Origin: Icerya purchasi
Taxonomy: Eukaryota; Arthropoda; Insecta; Hemiptera; Monophlebidae
Assembly: GCA_039619475.1 (NCBI GenBank)
Contig: CM077115.1
Location: 550,954,826-551,018,825, forward strand
DNA length: 64,000 bases
Reading direction: 5' to 3'
A program made the translations under genes and the position numbers. Below the pieces are notes generated by a model that worked only from the letters and a program-made list of their open reading frames with translations, had not been told where the DNA came from and did not search any database. This document shows positions 32,266 through 43,418 of this stretch, in pieces (the first letter of the stretch is position 1; each line of letters starts with the position of its first letter).

Positions 32266-32830
32266 TTTCATTTTTTTTTTTTTTACACAATTCTTCCTAT
32301 TTTTAATATAGTTTGTAAACCATTGGAGCTGTCTGTTAGTAATATCAATCTTTTCTAAATCCTTTATTAATAAATCATGATCTACTAAGTCAAACGCCTT
32401 GGATAGGTCAATGAAAGAAATTATAAATTGATTCCCTATCGATAGTCCCATGTTTATTTCATTTCCCAATTTACTTAATAGCCTTAAGGTGGATCTTTTT
32501 CCTCTAAATCCGTGTTGATTTTCGTAAAGGAGATTATTTGTTTCTAGGTAACTCTTTAAATGACTGTTTACGTAATGTTCTAAAATTTTCGCTATTACCG
32601 AAATTATCGTTATAGGGCGTTAATTTTCCAGCTTATTTTGAGCTCCTTTTTTGTAAATTGGTTTAATAATTCCTTTTTTTAGCCCCTGAGAGATGGTACC
32701 ACTCTTTATAGAATAATTAATCATATTTGTTAGTATAGGAACGAATCTCTCTAAATTTCGCTTAATGTACATAGTCCTAATGCCATCCCAACCTAGCCTA
32801 GTATGTTTGTTTTTATTTTTGTCCGACTCC
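32266..32830 (-). pseudogene. LINE reverse transcriptase fragment ending in poly(A)
   Basis: On the minus strand from about 32830 the translation gives RLGWDGIRTMYIK, KKGIIKPIYKKG, RPITIISVIAKILE with a stop just before it, QHGFRGKRST and FIDLSKAFDLVDHDLLIKDL. It ends at WFTNYIKNRKNCV, followed directly by a run of 13-14 A. The catalytic YADD part lies beyond the break and is missing. Style resembles CR1/L2-type RTs (inference). An A run inside the RT gene is unusual and suggests internal priming or a truncated RNA. Confidence 0.75.
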
Positions 32831-33756
32831 TTTAGGTTGCTTTTTCAGATTTAACCTCATTTAGCCTAAAATTAAAATGCACAGAAAGAAAAAAATGTTT
32901 AACATTTGTGAAAAAATGAATTTGCTTCTGCGTGCATGTTTTGTAGTAAACGAAAACATAAAATGTCGCATGAAGTAGGCATGAAAGGGAAAAGAGGATA
33001 AATTTTGAACATATTTATAAAAAAAATAATATTCTAGTCCGTCGTTTTTTTTTGTTTCTTTTTTTCACATACGGCTTAAACACAACTGTGCCGATATCAC
33101 GCTGAGCCTGTTAAATTAGCTTACAGCATACTACACAAATTACAATGTTTGGTCGTTTAGTAATCACTGAAATTTTCAAAAACCTCAAAAATTTGGAACA
33201 ATATCCTTATTATTTTTTGATAAGGAATCAATCTTTCTTATATGAAATGGATACAGTTTTATTTAATAAATAGGTGTTTTCTGTAACACGCATAAACAAT
33301 ATTTAAGTTACCAACAATTTGAAACCTATAGTATGTATTGCGATAAAACTGTTGCAAAAAAATTATCCTCTCTTTCCGCAGGAATGATAATTTCTCAAAC
33401 TATATATACCTACAAGGTACCCTTGGAGTGTTCATATAGCTAGTCGAATTAGAAATTATGTTTTTCCTCTTTCAGATTTTCCCAACAAAATAAGAATTTG
33501 CAATTATAATATAATAATAATAGCATTAATTACAAATATAGAAATAAACGATTTCGAAATCTTACATATAAGTAATAATAATAATAACTATAATACATGC
33601 AAATATTAAAGTTAACTAATTACATTGTGCTACACCGCGAAGATAATCTTCGAGCTGAAGCTGATTATAATTTGTTGCGACTTTCAACAAACGTTTGTCG
33701 TAATCGACATATTTATTTTTTTTACTCGGTCACTTTTATCAATAAGACTATTTTTT
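32831..33756. other. AT-rich sequence, no gene seen
   Basis: Contains T runs and A-rich segments but no recognisable coding sequence, RNA gene or ordered repeat. Confidence 0.5.
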
Positions 33757-36122
33757 TTTTTCTTTTTCTTTTTTGGGCACGTCAACAGTGGGACTTACCC
33801 AACGCAAGGAAATGTACCTTATATAAGGAAAAGATTAGAAATTGAGGAGATGAAGAAAGCCAACAAAGGAACTACATTGAGAGAGGGGAGTGCAAGAATG
33901 GAGTGGGCACTATAAGGAGTAGGACGGCCAAGGCGCAGAAGACTAGAATACAGAGTAGAACGTTCGGAGGAAATAAAGGGGCATTCGAACAAAATGTGAT
34001 TCGCATCACAGGTATAATTGAGCTCTGGAGGATCATAAGGACACAAAGGAGATTGAACAATAAAAAAACGGAAAAAAGAAGCCGGAAGCAAACTATGATT
34101 AAACCGCAGGCGAACTATAGAGGAAATAATGGAACGGCTAAGGTAGGGGAAAAGATTAAACCAAGGAAGAGAGGCAGGGAAGGGTTGAACAGCAAGGTAA
34201 AAAGATCGAGGATTGGTAAAGAATGAAGGATAGAATTCGGTCCAGAAATCGTGATGGGAACCATAAGAAAGACAGTAGGGAGTTTGAGCAGGAAATCTAC
34301 TAATGAATAGACCATCGGTCGCCGCCAAACGTGCCAACGAGTCAACTAACTCGTTGCCAGGAATTCCGCAATGACCAGGAATCCATAGTAGATCAATTAC
34401 AACAGAACGGGATGCAAATAAATTAGAAATTCAGAAGCGAATTTGGAGAATAATGGGATCAGTGACATGAGTAGGAAAAGGAGAGGAGATAGCCAATAAA
34501 ACACTTTTCGAGTCCGAGGATAGGAGGAACCTAGAGATGTTATTTGTCGAGGATATGAAAAGGACTGCCTGCAGGATAGCCATGGATTCGGCAAGAAAAA
34601 TAGAGGAAAAGGAGGGCAACTGGAAGGATTCGGAATACGTAAACGCGGGGATAATGAACGCAGCCCCAACGCCAGCATCAGACTTCGAACCATCCGTGTA
34701 GATAATTGTATGGGAAGGAAAGTATGAGGATAATACGTGATTGAATTCGTTTTGAACGGCAGGATGAGGAAGAGATTTAATGTCCGAGGGGGAACAAATA
34801 ACTTCGGAGAATGCTTGAATTCAAAGAAATTAAAAGTGAAGTAAGGTGGTTTGGTGAAAGGGAGAACAAAAGGCAAGAAGAGCATAAGCCGAGAAGAGAT
34901 CAAGGATAATATAGGAATTTTGCGAGGAGAGAAGCGCCAGTTGTCGGAAATAAATTGGTAGGAACTCAGGAGTTTAGAATTAGTAATAGGAAGGCGTTTA
35001 ATCAGAAATCTTTCAGCTAATAAGAGTCTTGGAATGAAAGGACGAAGGAATCCCGACTCTGCCAAAATGGCTGGAATTGGAGAGGAGTTAAGCACTCCGA
35101 TACAGAGACATAGACATGAGTTTTGGATGCGATCTAGTTTACGGAGAAATTGCTTGGAAGCACTAGCGTACAGGAATGCACCGTAATCAAGTTTGGAAAG
35201 GATAATTGATCTACATAGCATAAGTAAAATATAAGGATCACCGCCCCATTTACGGGGCGAAAGAGCTTTTAGTATATTGAGCCTTTTGAGAGCGGACGTG
35301 CACAGATAACTGATATGCTCCCGAAAAGATAAAGTGCTATTAAGTATAATACCGAGATAAGAGAAGGAATTGACTAAAGGAATGGGATGGTGGCACAAGG
35401 AAAGATTGACTAAAGAACGGTTATAAGGACGGAATGTGAAAACCATAGAGGCAGATTTTTCGGGTGAGATAGAAATATGAAGAGAGGATAACGTATTTTC
35501 CAAAATGGCAAGAGAATTATTTAGCTCCTCGTTCACCGCAGATATATTATCTGACGAAGAATAGATAAGAATATCATCAGCATAGAACAACGACGTGGAG
35601 GAAACTTGGAGGATAGCGAGACTGTGAAAATATATATTGAAAAGAGTAGGACTAAGACATGATCCCTGCGAGAGGCCTCGGTAGACCACCCTGGAATCAT
35701 CAAAAAAGGGAGTAGAAAGCTGAATTATTCTGTTACGGAAAAGATTAATAACTAGTGAGGTGAAGTGGAGAGGAATATTGATAGAGAGCATTTTGTCATG
35801 CAAGGAAGGTAAATGGACATTATCAAAGGCAGAGGTGGCATCAATGAACGCAGCAACGAAGAGATTTATAAATGTCAGAAAGGAATAAAGATAGGCAGTC
35901 CATAGAGCCCAGGCCTGGACGGAAACCAAACATATTGTGAGGGAGTATATTATGATGTTCTAGCCACCAGACCAGACGTTTATTGATCATGTTTTCGAAA
36001 AGTTTCCTTAAGCAAGAAGCCAAGGATATTGGACGGAAGGAATTAGGCTTTTTCTTCGGAATCGGGATAACCAAAAAGGAGTTCCAGCGAGGTGGAGTTG
36101 AGCCAGTATATAGGAAACGATT
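33757..36122 (-). pseudogene. 5'-truncated I-type LINE ORF2 (RT, RNase H, C-terminal zinc motif), copy A
   Basis: A minus-strand copy with its T tract at 33750-33775. It starts within the RT (PPRWNSFLVIPIPKKK near 36085). It then encodes RPISLASCLRKLFE, FRPGLGSMDC, IDATSAFDNVHLP, GLSQGSCLSPTLFNIYF and the catalytic YADDILIYSS (about 35570), followed by WGGDPYILLM. RNase H follows in other frames: YTDGSK, LAESMAIL, SSDSKSV and GNELVDSLAR. The C-terminus has CDANHILFECPF, a Cys-His motif usual after RNase H in this group. Frameshifts near 35870, 34780 and 34390 inactivate it. The sense strand is markedly pyrimidine-rich. Its 3' end is nearly identical to copy B at 63.6 kb. Confidence 0.85.
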
Positions 36123-36239
36123 ATAATGATCTGCTCGTGCTACCGCGTTTTTTCTTCGAACATTCTGTGTCTCGTAAACTAACAGGTTTCTTCTACCTGT
36201 CTCTTTCTATACATTTAACGTCAATGAATCTTAGAATGA

Positions 36240-39200
36240 TTTCGTACTTACGAAATATAAAACATTAAAATCATACATGTATTTTTTTAAAAATGCGATT
36301 ACGAAAGATTTAAAAAAATTTGGAGATCGAATAATAAGATATACAGTTATTGCTTTTTTTAAGGTTTATAATATGATATGTATTTGTACAGCATGCGTGT
36401 GTGTACGGACAATATAGTTTGATGGTAGTTATTTCTACAGCATACTCGGAAAAATAAATAAAAAAAGTATTACTAGAAATTTGAATTTTGAGTTGTGAAG
36501 GGAGCGGGAAAACTTTAGAACTAAGGAAAATAAAAAAAAATGTTCAGATTAATTTTGAACCCCCCCCCCCCCCCGCCACTAATAGGATATGTTATGTATA
36601 GTGTATACGGTATCATATATACATGGAAACGAATAATATGCTTTTGTAACAGTTTCGATGTATACACAAAATAAAAAAAAATATTACAAAAGAGACTTGA
36701 AATTTGAACTGTAAGGATAGAGGGAAATTTTGGAACAGTGTAAAGAATTGAAAATACGCTCGAATTAAATTTTTGAATACTTATGTTCGGGCAAAAAAAA
36801 AATATGTACAAACGGTAAAAAATGACCCGACGATATATAGAGCATTAAAGTTATCTTCGATCGTTGATTATAAATTTTCGATTAATTTTGATGCTATATA
36901 ATAAAATAATGATAAATGTAGAACGTGTACAGCAAAGCATGATGTATTTTAACATCAAATGATATTATGATTGATCTATGCGTGGGAATGGGTTGCGGTT
37001 ATGTCTTTGAATGATTCGATTTTAGAATCGGAAAAAAAATAAAAATATGTTTAGATTAAATCTACAATATCTAAGCTCTGAAAAATATTATATACTAAGT
37101 GCAATACAAGGTAAAGATGTTTAAGGTTGGTTTTAGGGTTCTGATAGAAAAAATAACAAACGAATAACATAAATGAAAATGGAATAACGGACGGTTACAG
37201 TGACGATGGCGTAGAAACATGTGTGCAGAACGGATGTTGTGAATTCACGACGACAGATTTGCATAAAAATAAAAATTTGTGAGCGGAAAAATGATTGGAA
37301 GCTTAAAAAATCTGTAATACTTAGGTTTGAAAAAAAATGAATATGAATGATATGGAAAATAACGCTAACGGTTGTGAATGCGTGTATGAGTATTTGAGAA
37401 TAAAAAAATAAAAACAACATTATGAACTATTGTTAATTTAGATCGGGAGGGTAAAAGAAAAGAAGAAGAAATTTTTAAAACCGTGTAAAGTGAAAAATAT
37501 TGAGACTCGGTGGGGTTTTGAAAATAGATAATATGATGTGTACATATAACATGCGCAGATATAGTGTTGTGTAATCGTGACGATGTATATATGTGTGGAA
37601 ATGACTTGTGCGCTTTTGTGACGGTTGTGACGATCGAAGAGTATGGGGAAAAATATAAAAAGTATATTCGATCAGTAAATTGATTGCGCAAGTTAGAGAA
37701 GACTTAAAGGTTACATTTACTTATTGATTATAAATTTCGATTCATTTTGATAATGTATAATGGAGAACGTGCGTGAGAAGTGCTGGGATGCTTTTGCGAT
37801 AGTCGAGAGTTTGATGGAGTCTTAAACAGAAAATAAAATATAACATGAAAAAATCTGAAAAAATATTTGGAGTTTGAAAAATAAAATATTCTTAAACTAA
37901 TAGATTCGGAAAAATTAATATGAATGATGGGGAAATCATCGTTAGCATATTCATGCGCGGGAATGTGTAGTGCAGTTTCACATTCGGGTGGATGTATTCA
38001 TGAAAAATAATATGAAAGATTTGTAATTTGTGTAAGGTGGATAGGGGAGGGAGGGGGTTTGAAATCGTGTTAAATAAAAATGTTTGGAAAAAAATTTTTG
38101 GAGGTGAAAAAGTATACTCAGACTAATTCTGTAATAATTAGACATGAAAAATTATTATGAACGATATGAGAATTATCGGTAGAAGATGTGTGCGCAATCA
38201 TACTGGCGAAGATAACGATGGATTTATTTTTAGAACCTGTGAAGAAAAATAAAATAAAAAAATTATGATCAGTCGGAAGAAATGATCGGAAGTGAAGAAA
38301 ATATACTTAGACTAAATCTATAATAGTTAGATTTGAAAAAATTATTATGATCCATATGGAAACTACCTGCAGAAGGTGTGTGCACATTCATGGCAGTGAA
38401 GATATCGAGGGATTTATTTTAAGAATCGGAGAAAAAATAAAAATTTATTAGCGGTCGGAAGAAATGTTCGAAAGCGTAAAAAATATACTTACGATAATTC
38501 CATAATATTTGGAGTTGAAAAAAGTTATTATGAACGATATAGAAACTAATAGCAAAAGATTTGATATCGCAGTGGGTACCGCAGCGGTGTAAACATGTGA
38601 GGGAATGGATGGTGGGCATTCGTAGCGGTCACATAAAAAATAATTACCGTTCAAATATGAAATGTTGGAGACTGCGGGAGCGTCGATCGGGGGTTTGGTG
38701 GTCATAGTAAAAGTAAATAGAATGCAATATATTGGATATTAAAACAGCGGCTGCGGTATGTGCAGGATTGGATGTTAAGCTACTATAGTGTGTAAGATGA
38801 TTGGAGAATAAGAAAAAATAAATAATGTATATTATACTCGATCGGAAAAGAGGGTGGAAGGGGTAAAGGAGACTAAGGATAGTTTTGGAGTATAGAAATA
38901 ATTGGTTTGTTAATTTGTAAATGTTTTGGATAACCTGATAGGTTTAGACAACAGAGTAGGAATTGGGTTATTATGTGAAAAAATAATAATTAAAAAAATA
39001 CTATAACATGGTGATGTTTACATGCAATGATATGAGCGGAGAATTTCTCGTCGCGGGTGCGTCTATACTTGTAAAAAATACGAAAGATCCTTAACAAAAT
39101 TGAGCAGTGTATAAATAATAATATATACTTAGGCTTTGAAACATTTTTAAAACGCTGTATCTGCGAGCGGGCAATGTGTGCGCGGGATCGGCGCGTGCGC

Positions 39201-40050
39201 TTTTGCGGAGGCTAACGCTCTGTTAGATATATGCGCTGGATCGGGACGTGCGCTTTGGCATATGGCAGTAAGATCTGGGAATCGGAAAAATAAAAAATAT
39301 ACTTAGGCTAATTTTGAAATTTCCATACTTGGACTTCGAAATATTAAAAAAAAATAATCGTGATAGTGTAAACGGACGGCGCGTGCGTGGGATCTGCGTG
39401 TGCGCTTTCGCGGTGGAGAACGTTGTGTCAGATATATGCGCGGGAACAGTGCGTGTGCTTTCGCATTTGTCTGTACGATCGGGAAATCCGGAAAATAAAA
39501 AAATATAGTTAAGTTAATTTTATAAAAAAATTGTGGTATCGTGAACGGAACGCTTGTGCGGATGTGATATCGCGGCGGAAATCGAAGCGTGCGTGGGAAC
39601 GGCGCGTGCGCTTTCGTGGTGGGGACCGGAGCGTGCGCGGGATCGTAATATACGTATGTGAGGAGCGAGCAGGGGTGTTGGGATAGATTTTAGCTTTAAA
39701 TTCAATACTATGGTTACATTTTGGAATTTTCATACTTAGGCTCGGAATTTTGAAAAATCGCGGTAATGGAAACGAAGCGCGTGCGCGTGAGATCTACGCG
39801 TGCGTTTTTGCGGCGGCTAACGTTGTGGTGAATATATGCGTGTGTATACTTGTGTCTGTGTGTGCGTGTGTATGTGTGTGTGTGTGCGTGTGTGATGTGT
39901 TGGGTTAAATTTTAGATTTAAATATCATACTTGGGTTACATTTTGGAATTTTCATACTTACGCCCGGAATTTTGAAAAATCGCGGTAACGCGTGGGCAGG
40001 AGGGGCAAACGGGGACTTGGTTACTTTCAGACATTAATTAATTTACTTAT
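36240..40050 (+). repeat. Complex repeat domain, diverged units of about 185 bp plus G-rich subunits
   Basis: Recurring strings include TATACTTAGACTAA, TTATTATGAACGATATG, GATTTATTTTTAGAA and GGTCGGAAGAAATGATCGGA. Starts of the TATACT(T/C)A landmark at 38113, 38302 and 38484 give steps of 189 and 182 bases. The unit is recognisable but more diverged from about 36480 onward. From 39100 to 40050 the units gain CGTGCGCGGGATCGGCGCGT-type GC-rich inserts and GGAATTTTCATACTTAGGC. A 15-base C run lies at 36560-36574. No coding region is supported. Confidence 0.75.
39841..39900. repeat. TG microsatellite
   Basis: TG repeats with CG and TA interruptions over about 60 bases. Confidence 0.85.
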
Positions 40051-40055
40051 GTTAA

Positions 40056-40769
40056 TTAATAATCGGTTCGGTTTATCGGAAATGTATAGGACGTGTACGG
40101 GGGAAATTTGGGGGAATTTTGGGGAAATTGGGGGAAACTTGGGTGAATTTTCAGCGTCGGAATAAAAAATTGGGTTATCTTTTGCCTCCCCGATGAAATA
40201 CTTACATTACTTTCTGCCCACTGAACGCGTTTAGGGGTTGTAACGTCACAGAGTCGCTGGAGTCGCCCTTTTTTAACTACTTTAGCATATACTGTTAAAA
40301 CATATACGCGAGCCCTCGGTTTTTGGGACAATATCGTGAATATATCGCGCGCGATGAATATTTCTTCACGACAGGGAAATAATGAAGGGTTCTTCAAGTA
40401 ATAACTCACTGAAGAACATTGTAAATGTGACATTTTTGATGCATGCCATGCTCTGCTTGGCTTATACAGCGTATGTAAACACTTCCCTCCAGACATATCA
40501 ATCATTGCTAGTTCAGTTACTCGAAACCCATAATCACAATCTATATGGACGCTGATATCTACAAAATATTCCGCTATATCCACTTGTTCTGATAATAATA
40601 CAGGACCAACGATTTTACGTACAAGGGATGTTGATTCTTCTGATGTATAACAATCATCATATTGTGGTGTTGGAGGCGAAGAAGACGTATGCGAGTCGAT
40701 ATCACTCGAAAAGGAATTCTGAATAAATTCGTCGGCTTTAATATCAATCGATTCGGTATTGTTATTCAT
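40056..40769 (-). CDS. Orphan 237-residue ORF embedded in the repeat domain, function unknown
   Basis: Uninterrupted from ATG 40769. Three zones are visible: an acidic, Ser-rich N-terminus (1-50, SSPPTPQYDD); a mixed alpha/beta-like core (about 60-175, with VDIAEYFVDISVHIDC, FRVTELAMIDM, LHTLYKPSRAW and RVYVLTVYAKVVKKGRL); and a Pro/Phe tail (205-237, FPQFPQNSPKFPP). The tail is encoded by G-rich GGGGAAATT subrepeats that recur at 50.46-50.70 kb. The core spacing (hydrophobic strand with VDI, E-L-A strand, a Y.P-W step, later a VYV strand) faintly recalls degenerate exonuclease-like proteins of arthropod repeats, but the catalytic acids of a DEDD exonuclease are not evident, so I assign no function. 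Codon usage and GC match the surroundings poorly, supporting a real gene. Confidence 0.55.
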   Translation of the reverse strand: MNNNTESIDIKADEFIQNSFSSDIDSHTSSSPPTPQYDDCYTSEESTSLVRKIVGPVLLSEQVDIAEYFVDISVHIDCDYGFRVTELAMIDMSGGKCLHTLYKPSRAWHASKMSHLQCSSVSYYLKNPSLFPCREEIFIARDIFTILSQKPRARVYVLTVYAKVVKKGRLQRLCDVTTPKRVQWAESNVSISSGRQKITQFFIPTLKIHPSFPQFPQNSPKFPPYTSYTFPINRTDY

Positions 40770-40779
40770 GTTTGATTAA

Positions 40780-42900
40780 TATTTTTTTTTTTTTTTTACT
40801 TTTTACTAAAAAAGAAACGTAGAAAATTATTACTTTTACCGTTACAGTAAATTTTCAATAATGCGTGAAGAACACAGATTCTATAAAATGCACACGTTTA
40901 ACATAAAACTAACACTGTCTGCACGATCAGATCCGTTTAACAATCTACCTCGACGCTTGCCTTTGAAAAGGGACCCGAAAAACCACATTCCTTTGGTTAT
41001 AGAGGTGTTTGAAAGACGTTGTCAAGGGGAGATGAAGATATGTGTGTTTGTGTGTAGGTGTGTACATGTAAACCGTTTTCTACAAAAGAAATGAAGAGGA
41101 AGATCCTGTTTCAGCAAACTCAATAACATAGTCGCACGATCTAATAGAGCGGTATGGTAACATGCATGGTAACATGCATGCATGGTTATGAACGGAGCAT
41201 TTTTCGCTACGACTACGTGACAGCCATATGGGAGAAAAAATATAATACGAAAGATTTCGAAAAAAAAAATAATAGAGTTAGAAAAAAACAAAAAATACAA
41301 AAAAAAAAAAGAAATATTCTTAAACTAATAGAATCGAAAAAATTATTATGAATGATATGAGATCTAACGGTAGCAGATGAGTGTGTGCGAATGGATGGTG
41401 CGCATTTGTGGCGGTTGTGACGATCAAGGAGTATGTGGAAAAAAATATAAAAAGTATGTATATATATATATATACAATCAGTGAATTGATTGTAAAAAGG
41501 TAGAAAGGTTTAAAGGTTACATTTGCTTATTTATTAGTAGAAAAGATGCATGGACGCCTTAAATTAACCTTCTGCAATATGAATGAAATAACGGTACATC
41601 ATTCAAGCTGGTTTTCATCGGGAGAGATTGTCCATTTTCACCATGCTTTCTAGAAAAGGTGTATACATGTCGTGAATTTGTATGTTGTAAAAGGTCGTAA
41701 ATAACGGTACATGACAGGCGCTTCAATAATGTTACGAACGACTGGTTAGGCGGGCGGAGACATCTTAGACTGTGGAGCAGCGATTGAATTTCTTGGAAAT
41801 GTCGAGATCTGTGTTCGATGACGTTGATGTCAATTTTTTTATGTGCATGTGTGTGTATTTGAACGAGTCTAAAAAATATTCTTCTAGCGAATAACGGTAA
41901 ATAGCGGGGGGGGGGGGTATTGAGCGGTCAAAGGTTGATAGAAAGACGAGACGAATACATGAAGAGGCTGACTATACCTGGAAAAGGACGATTAATGTTT
42001 GTAGCAACAATATCGTCAATGAAAATAATAGTTCCTTCGTTTAATAATTATACTGAGATGTGTATAATATTAAAATTAGTTACGATGTTGATAAAAATTA
42101 TTTAGTGCCCTGAGATTTTCTCTGTCAAAATGTTAAAAGATGTAAAGTATGTATGACGGGGTGAATGTGTCGGAAAAATAATACCAGTAAAAATAATTAA
42201 AGATCGATAATTAAAAATTAAATATAATGACTGTGTGTGGTATATGTGTAGGTCTGATGTGATATGCTCCCGTGGCTAATACAGAAAAAAAAAATGTTCA
42301 CGATCAATAAGGAACCTATCTGTGAGTGTGACAATATGGCGTGTATGTAAATCTGGGAGGAGTTGAAAAATAAATAAAACATATTATAATTACTAGGGAA
42401 ACGTGTATGCATGGAAATGGATGTCGTGCAAATAAAATAAAAAAAATATGTACGAACGGGAAAAGATTTCAAAAGACTTTTTGGAAAAATAATCTAACAA
42501 TAATATACAATAATTGATAGTAAAATAGGTGTTGGAGGCAACGTCTACACTTCTGCGAGAGTCGGTCTAGAACATATATTATGAAAGAATTGAAATTTGT
42601 GTAGGATGAATAGGGGAGGGAGAGGGAAATTATGAAACCGTGATAAATAAAATTATACTCGAATTCATTTTTGAATACATGTGTCTGGAAAAAAATTATG
42701 AACGTTCGGGAGAAACGATCGGAAGCGAAAAAAAAAATATAGTTAGAATAATTCCATAATACTTGGAGTTGAAAAAAGTTATTATGAACGGTATGGGAAC
42801 TAACGACGGCAGATGTGTGCGCATTCATCGCGTTGAAGACATTGTAGGATTTATTTTTAGATCTGGAGGAAAATAAAAATATTATGAACGGTCACAAGAA
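40780..42900 (+). repeat. Complex repeat domain, second part
   Basis: GTGACGATCAAGGAGTATGT and the following 130 bases (41412-41530) match 37625-37740, and 42720-42860 matches the 185-bp unit at 38470-38560. The stretch 41530-42120 has no obvious relative in the window. It includes a 12-base G run (41906-41917). Short frames here are not supported as genes. Confidence 0.6.
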
Positions 42901-43161
42901 TTAAATAAATAAATAATCGCTAATAGTTACGTGGAAGGCAATGGCAAACCACCACGTACAACATCATATGCGCGCTAGGTCAGTACACAGCAGACCCACA
43001 CCAGACTGCACTTGTAGCGCGATAACAAGCGGCTACAATCAGTTCCGAATGTAGTCTTGCGTGTGTACACTTGCGTTGCATATTACAATTGCGTGGTACA
43101 CAATGTACGAATAGGTTGTGCCAACGAGCTATGTAGAGTACGGCACCTGAAAAAAAAAAAA
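42901..43161 (+). mobile_element. SINE-like retroposon with A tail and 17-bp target duplication
   Basis: A 261-bp insertion interrupts a 185-bp repeat unit. It is flanked by ATGAACGGTCACAAGAA (42884-42900) and ATGAACGGTCAGAAGAA (43162-43178), 16 of 17 identical, and ends in a 12-base A run. Removing one duplicate restores the unit's GAACGGTCAGAAGAAACGAT text seen elsewhere. The body contains GGAAGGCAATGGCAAACCAC near its start and TGTAGCGCGATAACAAGCGG in the middle. A headless relative lies at 17.8 kb. No clear pol III boxes were found, so the parent RNA is unknown. It is non-coding and depends on a LINE for mobility (family knowledge). Confidence 0.8.
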
Positions 43162-43418
43162 ATGAACGGTCAGAAGAAACGATCGGACGTGAAGAAGATA
43201 TATAAAACACTTGTTATCTTTGTTGCGATAAAGTTTATTCGCGTTGCGTTTAATTGTTTCGGAAGAACTCGGTGAGATCGTTACATTTATTTATCTCGAT
43301 CTATTTATCTCTTTTACTTATTTTTATTTTTATTTCATTAGTTTTATTTTATTTCGTTCGCGCTAATCATTTTCTTCTCTCGCTCCGTCGTTATCTGATT
43401 TTTCGATAATTTATATTT

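Noticed and set aside
33903..34226. 107-codon frame on the plus strand
   Set aside because: Antisense to the RNase H/C-terminal part of the I-type LINE copy A; its Arg/Lys-rich content reflects the purine-rich antisense strand.
40861..41094. 77-codon frame upstream of the orphan ORF
   Set aside because: Short, no recognisable feature, partly in repeat sequence; not distinguishable from chance.
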